Shown in pieces: positions 43,118 to 52,270 of a DNA stretch of 64,000 nt (position 1 is its first letter; each line of letters opens with the position of its first letter). Source of the stretch: DATDAW01 sp036525185 (GTDB taxonomy: Bacteria; Verrucomicrobiota; Verrucomicrobiia; Chthoniobacterales; DASVRZ01); assembly GCA_036525185.1 (NCBI GenBank), contig DATDAW010000039.1, positions 1-64,000 of the forward strand, read 5' to 3'. Below the pieces are notes generated by a model. That model made no database searches, was not told the DNA's origin, and saw nothing but the letters and a program-made list of their open reading frames with translations. The position numbers and the translations under genes are program-made.

Positions 43118-44284
43118 ATGGAAATCGGTATCCTGCATTACTCGATGCCGCCTCTAATCGGGGGCGTCGAGCGGGTTATCGAAGCGCACGCCCGCATGTT
43201 CCAGGAACAGGGAGATCGCGTAAGGTTGTATCACAATGGACGGCAGCCGCGTGTCGCAAACGCTCTCCCCGGAATCGCGGTGCCGGGCATGAGCTCGCCG
43301 GCGCCCTTTGACGAACGGCGTGATGAGATCGTCCGGTTCTTCGAGCACGAGCCGTTGGATTGCCTCATTGCGCACAACATTTTCACCATGCCGTTCGACC
43401 TCGCGGCAACGGCAGCACTCTGGAAACTAAGCGAGCAGATGCCGGTTGTTTCCTGGGTCCACGATTTGGCGGCAGCCAGTCCCTTTCATAGGATCGGCAA
43501 TTCACCAGCCGAGAAGTTATTAAGATGCCACCCAAAGCACGCGACAGTCGTTGCAGTGTCTCAGGCGCGCGCGAATGCGTACAAGACGCTGACCGGGCAT
43601 GGAGTTTCGGCCGTGATTCCAAACGGGGTGGATGTGCTGAAATCGTGTGGTTTGTCCCTGGATTTGCAGCAACGACTTGAAGCACGCGATGCCCTGGACG
43701 CTTTCCCTGTGTTGCTGCATCCGGCGCGCATTCTGAAGCGGAAGAATTTCGGATTAGGTCTCCGGTTGACTGCTGCTTTACAGGACGCGGGCTTGAACCC
43801 GCTCTATGTTATCACTGGCGCGCCAGAGCCGTTCACAGGCAAACAGGCATTGTATCGAACCGAACTCGACAGAATGATTTCTGAACTGCGCCTGGAAAAT
43901 TCAGTGATTTTTCTGAGTGACGACGCTGTTTTGACCGATGCCGATGTTCGAGCGCTGTACGGGGTGGCGGATGCGCTGTTTTTCCCAAGCGAAGAGGAGG
44001 GATTTGGGTTGCCTGTCCTTGAGGCGGGAGCACAACGGCTGCCTGTATTTTGTTCTGAGAATCAGCCGCTTGTGGAACTTGCGCGCTTGAACGGAGTCGT
44101 CTTTCCACTCCAAGTCGACCCCGCGACTTTAGCTGCTGAGGTGGCTACGTTTTTATCCCGCGACCCTGCAAATCAAGTCCGCAAAACCATTCGCGACAAA
44201 TATCATTGGCGGGCAATATTCCAGAACAACATTCTTCCTCTACTGCAAAACGTTTTGTCCAAAACCCCCGAACCCACCCTATGA
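43118..44284 (+). CDS. Glycosyltransferase (GT4-like), coupled to glgB
   Basis: 388 residues from the ATG at 43118 (an upstream GTG at 43058 adds 20 residues without similarity). It has a GT-B fold with the lead-in MEIGILHYSMPPLIGGVERVIEAHARMF, typical of retaining GT4 enzymes, and the C-terminal donor-binding stretch FFPSEEEGFGLPVLEAGAQRLPVFCSE (~287-313) with the E-x7-E pattern. The stop codon overlaps the glgB start as ATGA, so the two proteins are made together. A role in alpha-glucan synthesis is an inference from this coupling. Acceptor and donor are unknown. Confidence 0.86.
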   Translation: MEIGILHYSMPPLIGGVERVIEAHARMFQEQGDRVRLYHNGRQPRVANALPGIAVPGMSSPAPFDERRDEIVRFFEHEPLDCLIAHNIFTMPFDLAATAALWKLSEQMPVVSWVHDLAAASPFHRIGNSPAEKLLRCHPKHATVVAVSQARANAYKTLTGHGVSAVIPNGVDVLKSCGLSLDLQQRLEARDALDAFPVLLHPARILKRKNFGLGLRLTAALQDAGLNPLYVITGAPEPFTGKQALYRTELDRMISELRLENSVIFLSDDAVLTDADVRALYGVADALFFPSEEEGFGLPVLEAGAQRLPVFCSENQPLVELARLNGVVFPLQVDPATLAAEVATFLSRDPANQVRKTIRDKYHWRAIFQNNILPLLQNVLSKTPEPTL

Positions 44285-46479
44285 ACGCCACCACTATCTT
44301 GTCCCCCCACGATTTTCATTTGCTCGCATCTGCTATGCATCACGATCCATTTTCCGTGCTCGGCCGGCACACGGTCGACGGCGGTGAGGTGATCCGGGTT
44401 TTGCGGCCGGAAGCGAAGGAGATTCAGGTTGTTTCAGAAGAGGACACGACGCAGGTGTTTCCCACAGAACGAATCGGTGATCCGGGAATCTTTGAGGCCT
44501 TCATCGATGAGACTGCCGAGTTGGGAGCCTATAAATTGCGGATCACGACATGGGACGACGTGTCCTTCGAAATCGTAGACCCGTATTCATTCGGCCGCGT
44601 GCTCGGAGAGGTGGACACGCATCTCTTTGCCGAGGGAAATCACTACGAGATTTACAAGAAACTCGGGGCGCATATCCGGGAGGTCGGTGGCTATTGGGGT
44701 GTGACGTTTGCCGTATGGGCGCCGAACGCGTCGAGGGTTAGTGTTGTGGGCGAGTTCAACGGTTGGGATGGCCGGGTTTATCCGATGCGCAAAATCGAGA
44801 GCGGAATTTGGGAGATCTTCATCCCGGGTCTGGGCGAGGGGGTTCATTATAAATTCGAGGTTCGATCGGCGTATGGCCATTTGCAGTTGAAGAGCGATCC
44901 GTTTGCGTTCTACGGGCAGCACGGACGGGAAACGGCTTCGATGGTTTTCGATATCAATCGGTTTACGTGGAGTGATGACGAATGGATGGAAAAACGGAAA
45001 AGCGTGGAATGGCAGAAACGGCCGGTGAGCATTTATGAAGTGCATCTGGGTTCGTGGCAGCGTGTTGTCGAAGAGGGAAATCGGTTTTTAAGCTACATCG
45101 AAGCGGCGGACCGTCTGATCGAATACGTGGTCGAGATGGGGTTCACGCACATTGAATTTTTGCCGTTGGCCGAGCATCCGTTCGATGGATCGTGGGGATA
45201 CCAGGTGACAGGCTACTACGCCATTACGAGCCGATTCGGGAACCCGGACGAATTCAGACATTTCGTGAACAGGGCACACCAGCGTGGAATAGGCATCATC
45301 ATGGACTGGGTGCCGGGGCACTTTCCGAAAGATGCATTTGGTTTGGCGCGTTTCGATGGCACAGGATTGTATGAACACGAAGATCCGCGGCAGGGCGAGC
45401 ATCGGGACTGGGGCACGCTGATTTTCAATTACGGACGTAACGAAGTTCGTAATTTCCTTATCGGAAACGCGTTGTTCCTATTGGATGAGTACCACATTGA
45501 CGGCCTGCGCGTGGATGCGGTGGCGTCCATGCTGTATTTGGATTATTCGCGAAAAGAGGGTGAATGGGTACCCAACGCCTACGGCGGGCGCGAGAATCTC
45601 GAAGCGATTTACTTCATGAAACGCTTCAACGAAGTGTGCTACGAGAAGTTCCCGGGGATTATGACCATGGCCGAGGAATCGACGTCGTGGCCAGGGGTGT
45701 CGCGACCGACGTATCTGGGAGGATTGGGCTTCGGGTTCAAATGGAATATGGGATGGATGCACGACTTCCTCGTTTACATGAGCAAGGAGCCGGTCCATCG
45801 GCGATACCACCAGGGACAGGTCACATTTTCCCTGTTATACGCGTTCCATGAGCACTTCGTGCTGGTGCTGAGTCACGACGAAGTGGTCCACGGCAAAGGC
45901 TCGCTCATTGCCAAGATGCCGGGAGACGATTGGCAGAAGTTTGCGAATCTGCGGATGTTTTTCGGTTGGATGTGGGCGCATCCCGGCAAGAAATTGCTAT
46001 TCCAAGGCGGGGAATTCGGTCAGTGGGCGGAATGGAATCACGGTCAAAGTCTCGACTGGCATCTCTGTGGCGCGCCGTTGCATGCTGGTTTGAAGAATTT
46101 GGTACAGCACCTGAACCACCTGTACAAAGAAGAGCCGGCCTTCTACGAACTCGATGATACGTGGGAAGGCTTCGACTGGATCGATTTTCACGATGCGGAC
46201 AACAGCGTGGTGGCGTTCCTGCGGCGAGACAAGAGCGGCGGAATCATTATTTTCGTGGTCAACGCGACGCCGGTCCCGCGGTTCTCCTATCGCGTCGGCG
46301 CGCCATTCGCAGGATTTTACCGCGAAGTGCTGAATACGGATGCTGAAGCGTATGGCGGCAGCAATATTGGAAATTACGGTGGTTTTCACACGGAAGCCAT
46401 CGCGTGGCAGGGCAGGGACTACTCGCTCAATCTCAACCTGCCGCCGCTGGCGACGATTGGACTCAAGTGGGAAGCATGA
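44281..46479 (+). CDS. glgB: 1,4-alpha-glucan branching enzyme
   Basis: Creates alpha-1,6 branches in glycogen. 732 residues from the ATG at 44281, which overlaps the stop of the preceding glycosyltransferase gene. Domain order: N1 (HHDPFSVLGRH), CBM48 (~125-210, FAVWAPNASRVSVVGEFNGWDG), then the GH13 barrel with region II DGLRVDAVASMLYLDYSR, region III TMAEESTSWPGVSRP (acid/base glutamate) and region IV VLSHDEVVHGKGS, and an all-beta C-terminal domain. The length is typical of two-N-domain GlgB. Confidence 0.97.
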   Translation: MNATTILSPHDFHLLASAMHHDPFSVLGRHTVDGGEVIRVLRPEAKEIQVVSEEDTTQVFPTERIGDPGIFEAFIDETAELGAYKLRITTWDDVSFEIVDPYSFGRVLGEVDTHLFAEGNHYEIYKKLGAHIREVGGYWGVTFAVWAPNASRVSVVGEFNGWDGRVYPMRKIESGIWEIFIPGLGEGVHYKFEVRSAYGHLQLKSDPFAFYGQHGRETASMVFDINRFTWSDDEWMEKRKSVEWQKRPVSIYEVHLGSWQRVVEEGNRFLSYIEAADRLIEYVVEMGFTHIEFLPLAEHPFDGSWGYQVTGYYAITSRFGNPDEFRHFVNRAHQRGIGIIMDWVPGHFPKDAFGLARFDGTGLYEHEDPRQGEHRDWGTLIFNYGRNEVRNFLIGNALFLLDEYHIDGLRVDAVASMLYLDYSRKEGEWVPNAYGGRENLEAIYFMKRFNEVCYEKFPGIMTMAEESTSWPGVSRPTYLGGLGFGFKWNMGWMHDFLVYMSKEPVHRRYHQGQVTFSLLYAFHEHFVLVLSHDEVVHGKGSLIAKMPGDDWQKFANLRMFFGWMWAHPGKKLLFQGGEFGQWAEWNHGQSLDWHLCGAPLHAGLKNLVQHLNHLYKEEPAFYELDDTWEGFDWIDFHDADNSVVAFLRRDKSGGIIIFVVNATPVPRFSYRVGAPFAGFYREVLNTDAEAYGGSNIGNYGGFHTEAIAWQGRDYSLNLNLPPLATIGLKWEA

Positions 46480-46510
46480 GTTTTTAAGTCTCAGTTTGTA
46501 AGTCGTAAGA

Positions 46511-46536
46511 GGATACGCGGGCGGGATACGCGGGCG
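46511..46536. repeat. Two tandem 13-bp repeats after glgB
   Basis: GGATACGCGGGCG occurs twice back to back. It is flanked by an imperfect inverted pair of A/T-rich tracts (AAGTCTCAGTTTGT near 46494 and ACAAACTTTAAACTTAAGACT near 46577). No function can be assigned. This fills most of the 156-bp gap before the lipoprotein gene. Confidence 0.6.
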
Positions 46537-46635
46537 GGAAGCTGTCGGTGGCTCCGTCCGCGTTCTTCGTACTGACAAACTTTAAACTTAAGACTCTTTT
46601 GACACCTTTAGGCCGACCCGCTTTCATCGGCGGAA

Positions 46636-47148
46636 ATGTGCAGGTTTTTTCTCCTTTCACCGCTGATCGGTCTTTTTCTGCTGGCGGGATGCGCCGCTCC
46701 GCAAGTGAAACCGACGCCGTTGGTGAAAGTGAACGTGCTGCCGTTGGCACTGAGTGACGCGTTCGAGTTTCGTAAGACAAAGACATTTTTCAACGGCCCA
46801 GGATTTAACCCGGGCCGCGACCCGATGGTGTCGATACAGAAGCGTCGCGCGGAATTCGGCGCCGTGGATAGTCTCGATCGAGCGGAGAGGGCAGGCGATT
46901 ATTTTACCTTCTGGTGGCGGGCACATCGCAAGGCAAACGTCACCGTCCGGTTGGAGTACAGGACGGTGAACTTGGGCGACTATGTCCAGGCGCGGGAGCT
47001 ATATTACCCGGACGTTCTGGGGACCTATCAATCAGGGTTCAACATTATCGGTGACGACTATTCCGACGATGGACGGATCACTTCCTGGCGTTGCGTGTTG
47101 ATTGAAGAAGGAAAAATCGTGGCGTTGACGCAGTCGATGCTCTGGTAA
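46636..47148 (+). CDS. Lipoprotein of unknown function
   Basis: 170 residues with a type II signal peptide: a hydrophobic stretch and the lipobox LLAGC, with the lipidated cysteine at ~19. The mature part is a single domain of ~150 residues without a recognised family; FTFWWRAHRKANVTVRLEYR and the closing SWRCVLIEEGKIVALTQSMLW are its most distinct segments. It is probably anchored to the outer membrane. It stands alone on its strand after glgB and is convergent with the aminotransferase gene. Confidence 0.75.
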   Translation: MCRFFLLSPLIGLFLLAGCAAPQVKPTPLVKVNVLPLALSDAFEFRKTKTFFNGPGFNPGRDPMVSIQKRRAEFGAVDSLDRAERAGDYFTFWWRAHRKANVTVRLEYRTVNLGDYVQARELYYPDVLGTYQSGFNIIGDDYSDDGRITSWRCVLIEEGKIVALTQSMLW

Positions 47149-47202
47149 AGGAACGCTTCGATGGAGGCCTTCGCTGTCCTTGCTTCCTTCTGTTTTAAGA
47201 TT

Positions 47203-48543
47203 TTAACCCCACAACTCGTCCAGGCCGCGCCGGATCGATTCGAAGAGCTGGTCGATTTCCACGCGTGTGATGATAAGGGGTGGCGACACCGCGATTAGGT
47301 CTCGGATGCCACGGACGATTGCGCCATGTTTGCGGATCAAACCAGCGGCTTTTGCGCCCAGGGCGGAGGTGGGCTCCAAGGCGGCACGCCCTCCGCGCGG
47401 GATGAGTTCCATGGCGCCGATGAGACCATATCCGCGCGTTTCTGTAACGGCATGGTGACTGGCCAGCGATCGGATTTTCTCCTGAAAATAGGGTCCAATG
47501 TCCTCTTTGACGTATGGGATGAGGCGTTTTTTCTCGATGACTGCGAGATTGGCGAGGGCTGCGGCGGTCGTAACGGGATGGCCGCTGTACGTAAAACCAT
47601 GGGCAAAATAACCGCCGTTGATGAGAGTTCCTGCGATCTCGTCGCTGACGAGGGTCGCCCCGAGTGGCAAATAGCCACTGGTGAGCCCCTTCGCCGTAGA
47701 CATGATGTCTGGGTCAAGATCCCAAAGCGTCGAGGCAAACCACTCCCCGAGACGCCCAAACCCGGTGATGACTTCGTCGGCTACAAACAGGATCCCTTTT
47801 TCGCGGCACAACTCGCGAATTGCCGTCAGGTAACTCGGAGGGGGAACGATTACACCCCCTGCGCCTTGAATGGGTTCAACGAACATTGCGGCGATGCTGT
47901 CGGCGCCTTCTTTTTCGATCAACTTCGCTGTTTCCTCGACGCACCATTTGCCAAACGCCTCCCGATCGAGATCGGAATGGTAGCCATAGGGATGAGGCGC
48001 CGGCGCATGGAGAAAACCGTCCAGAGGCAGATCAAACGGTAGATAACATCCCGGCAAACCCGTCAAACTTGTTGTCGCAATGGTCACTCCGTGATACGCA
48101 AAATTCCGCGCGATGACCTTCCGTTTCGATGGCTTGCCGAGAAGATGAAAGTAGTTCCGGATAACTTTGAGCGCCGATTCGTTCGATTCGGAGCCGGAAT
48201 TGCAAAACAGCGTGTGATTGAGCCGCTTCGGAGCAAGCTCGGCCAGCTTTGCGGCCAGTTCGATGGCGGGTTCCGTCGTCGAGTTAAAGAATGAGCAATA
48301 GTACGGCAGCCGTTCGAGTTGCGTCGTCACGGCATCACGGATTTCCGGACAATCGTATCCGACGTTTACACACCAAAGGCCGGCCAGTCCATCGAGTAGC
48401 GGTTTGCCGTCCTGATCGAAAACGAACACACCTTTTCCAGTCTGGATGACATTCGTCCCTGCCTTGAACATGTCGCGGTGGTCAGTGAACGGGTGCAGAT
48501 GGTGAGCTTGATCGATCCGGCGCAAATACTCGGTGGAAGACAT
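47203..48543 (-). CDS. Class III aminotransferase (omega-transaminase type)
   Basis: 446 residues, a PLP-dependent fold-type I enzyme. The N-terminal HPFTDHRDMFKAG, the glycine-rich cofactor site FCNSGSESNESALK (~113-126), the aspartate in FVADEVITGFGRLGEWF (~254-270) and the Schiff-base lysine in STAKGLTSGYLPLGA (~282-296) are all present. The closest group by these features is omega-amino acid:pyruvate or putrescine-type aminotransferases. The amino donor cannot be told from the sequence. The ATG at 48543 is preceded by a repetitive tract (CCTGAAACGTGAAACCTGACACC). Confidence 0.88.
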   Translation of the reverse strand: MSSTEYLRRIDQAHHLHPFTDHRDMFKAGTNVIQTGKGVFVFDQDGKPLLDGLAGLWCVNVGYDCPEIRDAVTTQLERLPYYCSFFNSTTEPAIELAAKLAELAPKRLNHTLFCNSGSESNESALKVIRNYFHLLGKPSKRKVIARNFAYHGVTIATTSLTGLPGCYLPFDLPLDGFLHAPAPHPYGYHSDLDREAFGKWCVEETAKLIEKEGADSIAAMFVEPIQGAGGVIVPPPSYLTAIRELCREKGILFVADEVITGFGRLGEWFASTLWDLDPDIMSTAKGLTSGYLPLGATLVSDEIAGTLINGGYFAHGFTYSGHPVTTAAALANLAVIEKKRLIPYVKEDIGPYFQEKIRSLASHHAVTETRGYGLIGAMELIPRGGRAALEPTSALGAKAAGLIRKHGAIVRGIRDLIAVSPPLIITRVEIDQLFESIRRGLDELWG

Positions 48544-48694
48544 GGACCAATTAAAACCTGAAACGTGAAACCTGACACCTGAAAAGGCGACCGCGCGTCC
48601 GTTGACGTTGAAACAGGACGCCTGCCCTCAGTTTTTGAACTGCCCGGGTTCTTTTCTGTTGAGACTAAATCTCAGATGCAATAGTGTCGCCGCC

Positions 48695-49000
48695 GTGACC
48701 CAAAACTGCGCTCCCGGTATCGGACTTTTGACTCCGGTGACTTTGCTGACTGCGCCCGTCGGCAAAAAAATGCGACTGCACGCGCTTAACACTAAGCCAG
48801 AATTATGTAAACGCCTCCGCGAGATGGGCTTCTGCGAATCCGCACAAGTCATCAAACTTTCCAGCGGCTCGAATCTTATCTGCCAGGTCTGCGGGGTGCG
48901 TCTGGCGCTAAGCCGCGACCTCGGCGCATGCATTTTGGTCGAACCCCTGGATTCCCGGGCGAAAACGGCCGCAGCTCCGAGCAAGAATCAGGACGCCTGA
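48695..49000 (+). CDS. FeoA-domain protein (first of two)
   Basis: A small SH3-like FeoA domain protein that assists ferrous iron uptake. The domain runs from LTPVTLLTAPVGKKMRLHAL through LCKRLREMGFCESAQVIKL to ACILVEPLD. The start is uncertain: GTG at 48695 (101 residues), TTG at 48728 or TTG at 48602. The two cysteines in LICQVCGVRLALS are unusual for FeoA and could bind metal. It is followed 4 bp later by a second feoA-like gene and then feoB. Confidence 0.78.
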   Translation: MTQNCAPGIGLLTPVTLLTAPVGKKMRLHALNTKPELCKRLREMGFCESAQVIKLSSGSNLICQVCGVRLALSRDLGACILVEPLDSRAKTAAAPSKNQDA

Positions 49001-49004
49001 TGCC

Positions 49005-49247
49005 GTGTTGCTTTCCGATCTGACACCGGGCGGACGCGCGAAGGTCGTGCGATTCCTGGGAGACTCTGGTCGCACACAGAGACTCCGGGAAATGGGGCTC
49101 GTCCCGGGGACAACCATCAAATTTGTTCGTCTCGCACCCTTGGGCGATCCGCTTGAGATCGAACTCCGCGGCTACAAACTTTCACTGCGCAAACACGAAG
49201 CCGAACTGATCGAAATCCAACCCCTGGAGGCTCCGCATGCCGGCTGA
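49005..49247 (+). CDS. feoA: FeoA-domain protein (second of two)
   Basis: 80 residues, the normal size for a single FeoA domain: LLSDLTPGGRAKVVRFLG, then RTQRLREMGLVPGTTIKFVRLAPLGDPLEIELRGYKLSLRKHEA. It starts at a GTG (49005), four bases past the stop of the first feoA-like gene, and ends 11 bp inside feoB, so the three genes form one translationally coupled operon. FeoA is thought to act at the cytoplasmic side of FeoB. Confidence 0.92.
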   Translation: MLLSDLTPGGRAKVVRFLGDSGRTQRLREMGLVPGTTIKFVRLAPLGDPLEIELRGYKLSLRKHEAELIEIQPLEAPHAG

Positions 49248-51315
49248 AGTCGCAACTTCCTCCATTGCCAAGGCTTCCACCTCCGCCACGTTCGCCCTCG
49301 TGGGCAATCCGAACTGTGGGAAGACAACGATTTTCAATGCCCTGACCGGTCTTCGACAAAAAATCGGCAATTACCCCGGTGTTACCGTCGAGAAGAAAGA
49401 CGGTGTCTTTTTCACGCAGCACGGCGTCAAACAATTTCTCGTTGACCTGCCCGGCACCTACAGCCTGGCGCCTCAATCGCCCGATGAAGCGGTTACCCGC
49501 GACGTGCTCCTGGGCGTGCAGGACAGAACTCAGCCGCCGGATCGCGTCGTCTGCGTCGTCGATGCATCGAATCTGGAGCGGAATCTTTATCTGGTTTCGC
49601 AGGTGCTCGAGCTCGGGATACCCACGCTCATCGTGCTGAACATGATGGATTTGGTTGAGGCGAAGGGCGAAAAAATCGATACCGAGCGGCTGGCCAGACT
49701 GCTGGATTGTCCGGTTGTCGCCGTCAAAGCGAATTCTGGCGGCGCTGCGGCGAAATTGCGCGTGGCATTGTCGAAACCATCATCTCAAGCCAGCGGGTTT
49801 GCCGTCGTCATCCCGGAAGCGGTGTCAACGGTCTTGCAGCGACTGCGGGAAAATCCGCCAACCGGTTTTTCAATGGACGATCCGTCTTCGCGTTCGCGTT
49901 TGTTGCTCGCCCTTGCTGCGACGCCGGAAAAACCGGACGCATTGACGCCGTATCGGGAGAAATTGTCGCAGCTTCTTCCAACATGGCGGGACGATGTGAT
50001 CGCCGCGCGCTACTCGCGCCTTCAGGAAATCGTCGAAGAAACGATTCAATACACGGGGGGCGCCCAGACGGATTTCACCGACCGGCTCGACTCGATCGTC
50101 ACACATCCCGTCTGGGGCTGGTTCATTTTTCTCGGGCTGATGACGGCGATGTTTTTGTCGATTTTTGTTTTCGCCAGCTACCCGATGGATTTTGTCGACG
50201 GCATATTCCAAGGCGTGTCAGGGTGGGTGACCGCGCATATGCCGGCGGGTGATCTGCGGGATTTGCTGACGGACGGTATCATCGCGGGCGTGGGTGGCGT
50301 CCTCGTTTTTTTGCCGCAGATCATGATTTTGTTCCTGTTTATCGGCCTGCTCGAAGACAGCGGATACATGGCGCGAGCAGCTTTTATCATGGACCGGGTG
50401 ATGAACAAAGTCGGTCTGCACGGCAAATCTTTCATCCCATTGCTCAGCTCGTACGCGTGCGCTATCCCGGGCGTCATGGCGACGCGGACCATTGAGAATC
50501 CGCGGGACAGGCTGGCTACGATCCTTGTCGCGCCGTTCATGAGTTGCTCCGCGCGGTTGCCTGTCTATGCGCTGATGATTTCGACCCTTATCCCGGGGGG
50601 AATCGCTTCCGCGGGAAAGAAAGCGGGCATCATGCTCTTGATGTATCTGCTCGGGACAGGCGCGGCGTTTCTGTTCGCGCTCATTTTCAAACGAACCATC
50701 CTGCGCGGCGAGCCTCCTCCGCTGGTGCTCGAACTCCCGCCTTATCGGATGCCGGGTCTATGGACCGTGGTGCAGCACATGCTTTCGAGGGCAAAAGCGT
50801 TTATCCAACGGGCAGGAACAATTATTCTCTCGCTGTCCATCGTGCTTTGGGCGCTAGCGACGTACCCGAAAAAGGAGGGAACCAGTCACGCGGAAAACCT
50901 GGCGAATAGCTTAGCTGGGAAAGCCGGGCATTTCATGGAACCGGTCATCGAGCCGCTGGGATTCAATTGGAAAATCGGCATCGGCCTGATCGGTGCGCAG
51001 GCGGCGCGTGAAGTGTTTGTTAGCACGATCGGCATTGTTTACAGCATTGAAGGCGCCGACGAAGACCCTGAGCCTTTGCGCGATGCGTTGCTCAAAGACA
51101 AATGGCCCGACGGCCGCCCTGTCTTTACGCCGCTCGTGTGCGTGGCGGTGATGGTATTCTTCGTCCTCTCAATGCAATGCATCGCCACATTGGCCGTGGT
51201 TAAACGCGAAACCAACTCCTGGCGCTGGCCGATTTTCCAATTCGTCTACATGACCAGTTTCGCCTACCTGGTAACGCTCATCGTCTACCAGACCGGGCGA
51301 GCCCTGGGATTTTGA
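49237..51315 (+). CDS. feoB: Ferrous iron transport protein B
   Basis: Imports Fe(II) across the inner membrane. 692 residues: a cytoplasmic GTPase domain with G1 GNPNCGKT (~28-35), G2 NYPGVT, G3 DLPGTYSL (~71-78) and G4 NMMD, a helical regulatory domain to ~260, then about eight membrane helices including the Gate segments (FLPQIMILFLFIGLLEDSGYMARAAF and SCSARLPVYAL with its conserved cysteine). It overlaps the end of feoA by 11 bp. No FeoC is seen. No Fur box was recognised upstream of the operon. Confidence 0.97.
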   Translation: MPAEVATSSIAKASTSATFALVGNPNCGKTTIFNALTGLRQKIGNYPGVTVEKKDGVFFTQHGVKQFLVDLPGTYSLAPQSPDEAVTRDVLLGVQDRTQPPDRVVCVVDASNLERNLYLVSQVLELGIPTLIVLNMMDLVEAKGEKIDTERLARLLDCPVVAVKANSGGAAAKLRVALSKPSSQASGFAVVIPEAVSTVLQRLRENPPTGFSMDDPSSRSRLLLALAATPEKPDALTPYREKLSQLLPTWRDDVIAARYSRLQEIVEETIQYTGGAQTDFTDRLDSIVTHPVWGWFIFLGLMTAMFLSIFVFASYPMDFVDGIFQGVSGWVTAHMPAGDLRDLLTDGIIAGVGGVLVFLPQIMILFLFIGLLEDSGYMARAAFIMDRVMNKVGLHGKSFIPLLSSYACAIPGVMATRTIENPRDRLATILVAPFMSCSARLPVYALMISTLIPGGIASAGKKAGIMLLMYLLGTGAAFLFALIFKRTILRGEPPPLVLELPPYRMPGLWTVVQHMLSRAKAFIQRAGTIILSLSIVLWALATYPKKEGTSHAENLANSLAGKAGHFMEPVIEPLGFNWKIGIGLIGAQAAREVFVSTIGIVYSIEGADEDPEPLRDALLKDKWPDGRPVFTPLVCVAVMVFFVLSMQCIATLAVVKRETNSWRWPIFQFVYMTSFAYLVTLIVYQTGRALGF

Positions 51316-51407
51316 AGCTGCCGCCACAGGAGATCCCGTATCCCCTTCGGCATCATTACGGGCAAACCTCCGCGAGGTGAGGTCGGCTTGGAGCCATTTT
51401 TACGCGG

Positions 51408-52253
51408 TCACGCGTCCCGGGCGATAACGGCTTCGATATAGCCGAACGGGTCATCTGTGGGTAGGAAGACTTTTTTTTGTCCTTCGGGACGGCCGAGTTT
51501 GGTTAGGTCAATGTTAAGATAGTGTTTGTTGGGCATCGTGAATTTGATGCGGGCAATGCCCGGGCACGCTGCCAGAACGGCTTCACCCATTTGATACATT
51601 GTCCGCTGGACTGACGGGCTGTACGTCCCGGCGAACACTTCCAGGATGGAGTCGATCACGCGTTGATCGAGGTCTGCTGCGTCGCCGATATACTCCCACT
51701 CGGCATCAAGACTCGTGGAAAAAATGCGATCCGTCGTTTCCTGGAGCGTCGTGTACTCGCACACCGGGTAGCCAACAAAACCGGATTCCGTCGTTTTCAT
51801 AATGACGAAACCCTTGACACCAGCGGAACGTTTTACGGTGCCGCCGTCCTTTTCGTAACGGGCCTTGCTGTAGAATCTCCCATTCGAATCCCGGATAAAG
51901 GTGTGCGGATGCGGCTTTCCGGCCGGCGCGTAACGAATCCACGTCTTTTCCGAAACATCGGTATCGCACGCGGTGAGGTGCGCATACTTGGTCACAAAAT
52001 GCTTTGCTACAGCCACCGCGAAACCGTCACGGGTTACGTCCTCCAGGTCGTGCGCCAGGGCTGTTACGGTGTTTTTTACAGTGTCGGTGGGCACGATGGC
52101 GGAATTGTCGTCGCTGAGATAGTTTGCTTCCTGACCACCCTCGACCAGCGCATAGGTTTCCCATTCTGAAACGCTATGGATGTCGCCATCTTTCTGCACG
52201 CGAAGAACGCGCACCATTCCTTTTCCGTAGTGGTTGTATTCTAATATAGGCAT
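51408..52253 (-). CDS. Urate oxidase (uricase)
   Basis: Oxidises urate to 5-hydroxyisourate without cofactor. 281 residues from the ATG at 52253. Two T-fold repeats: the first with YNHYGKGMVRVLRV, IVPTDTVKNTV (~60-70, the catalytic Thr-Asp) and FVTKYAHL; the second with VKGFVIMKTTESGF and a QRTMYQMGEAVL helix. The ending MPNKHYLNIDLTKLG is characteristic. It is directly downstream of an NCS2 permease, so import and oxidation of urate are coupled. Later enzymes of the pathway are not in the window. Confidence 0.95.
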   Translation of the reverse strand: MPILEYNHYGKGMVRVLRVQKDGDIHSVSEWETYALVEGGQEANYLSDDNSAIVPTDTVKNTVTALAHDLEDVTRDGFAVAVAKHFVTKYAHLTACDTDVSEKTWIRYAPAGKPHPHTFIRDSNGRFYSKARYEKDGGTVKRSAGVKGFVIMKTTESGFVGYPVCEYTTLQETTDRIFSTSLDAEWEYIGDAADLDQRVIDSILEVFAGTYSPSVQRTMYQMGEAVLAACPGIARIKFTMPNKHYLNIDLTKLGRPEGQKKVFLPTDDPFGYIEAVIARDA

Positions 52254-52270
52254 AATTGGGGTCGAAAAAA

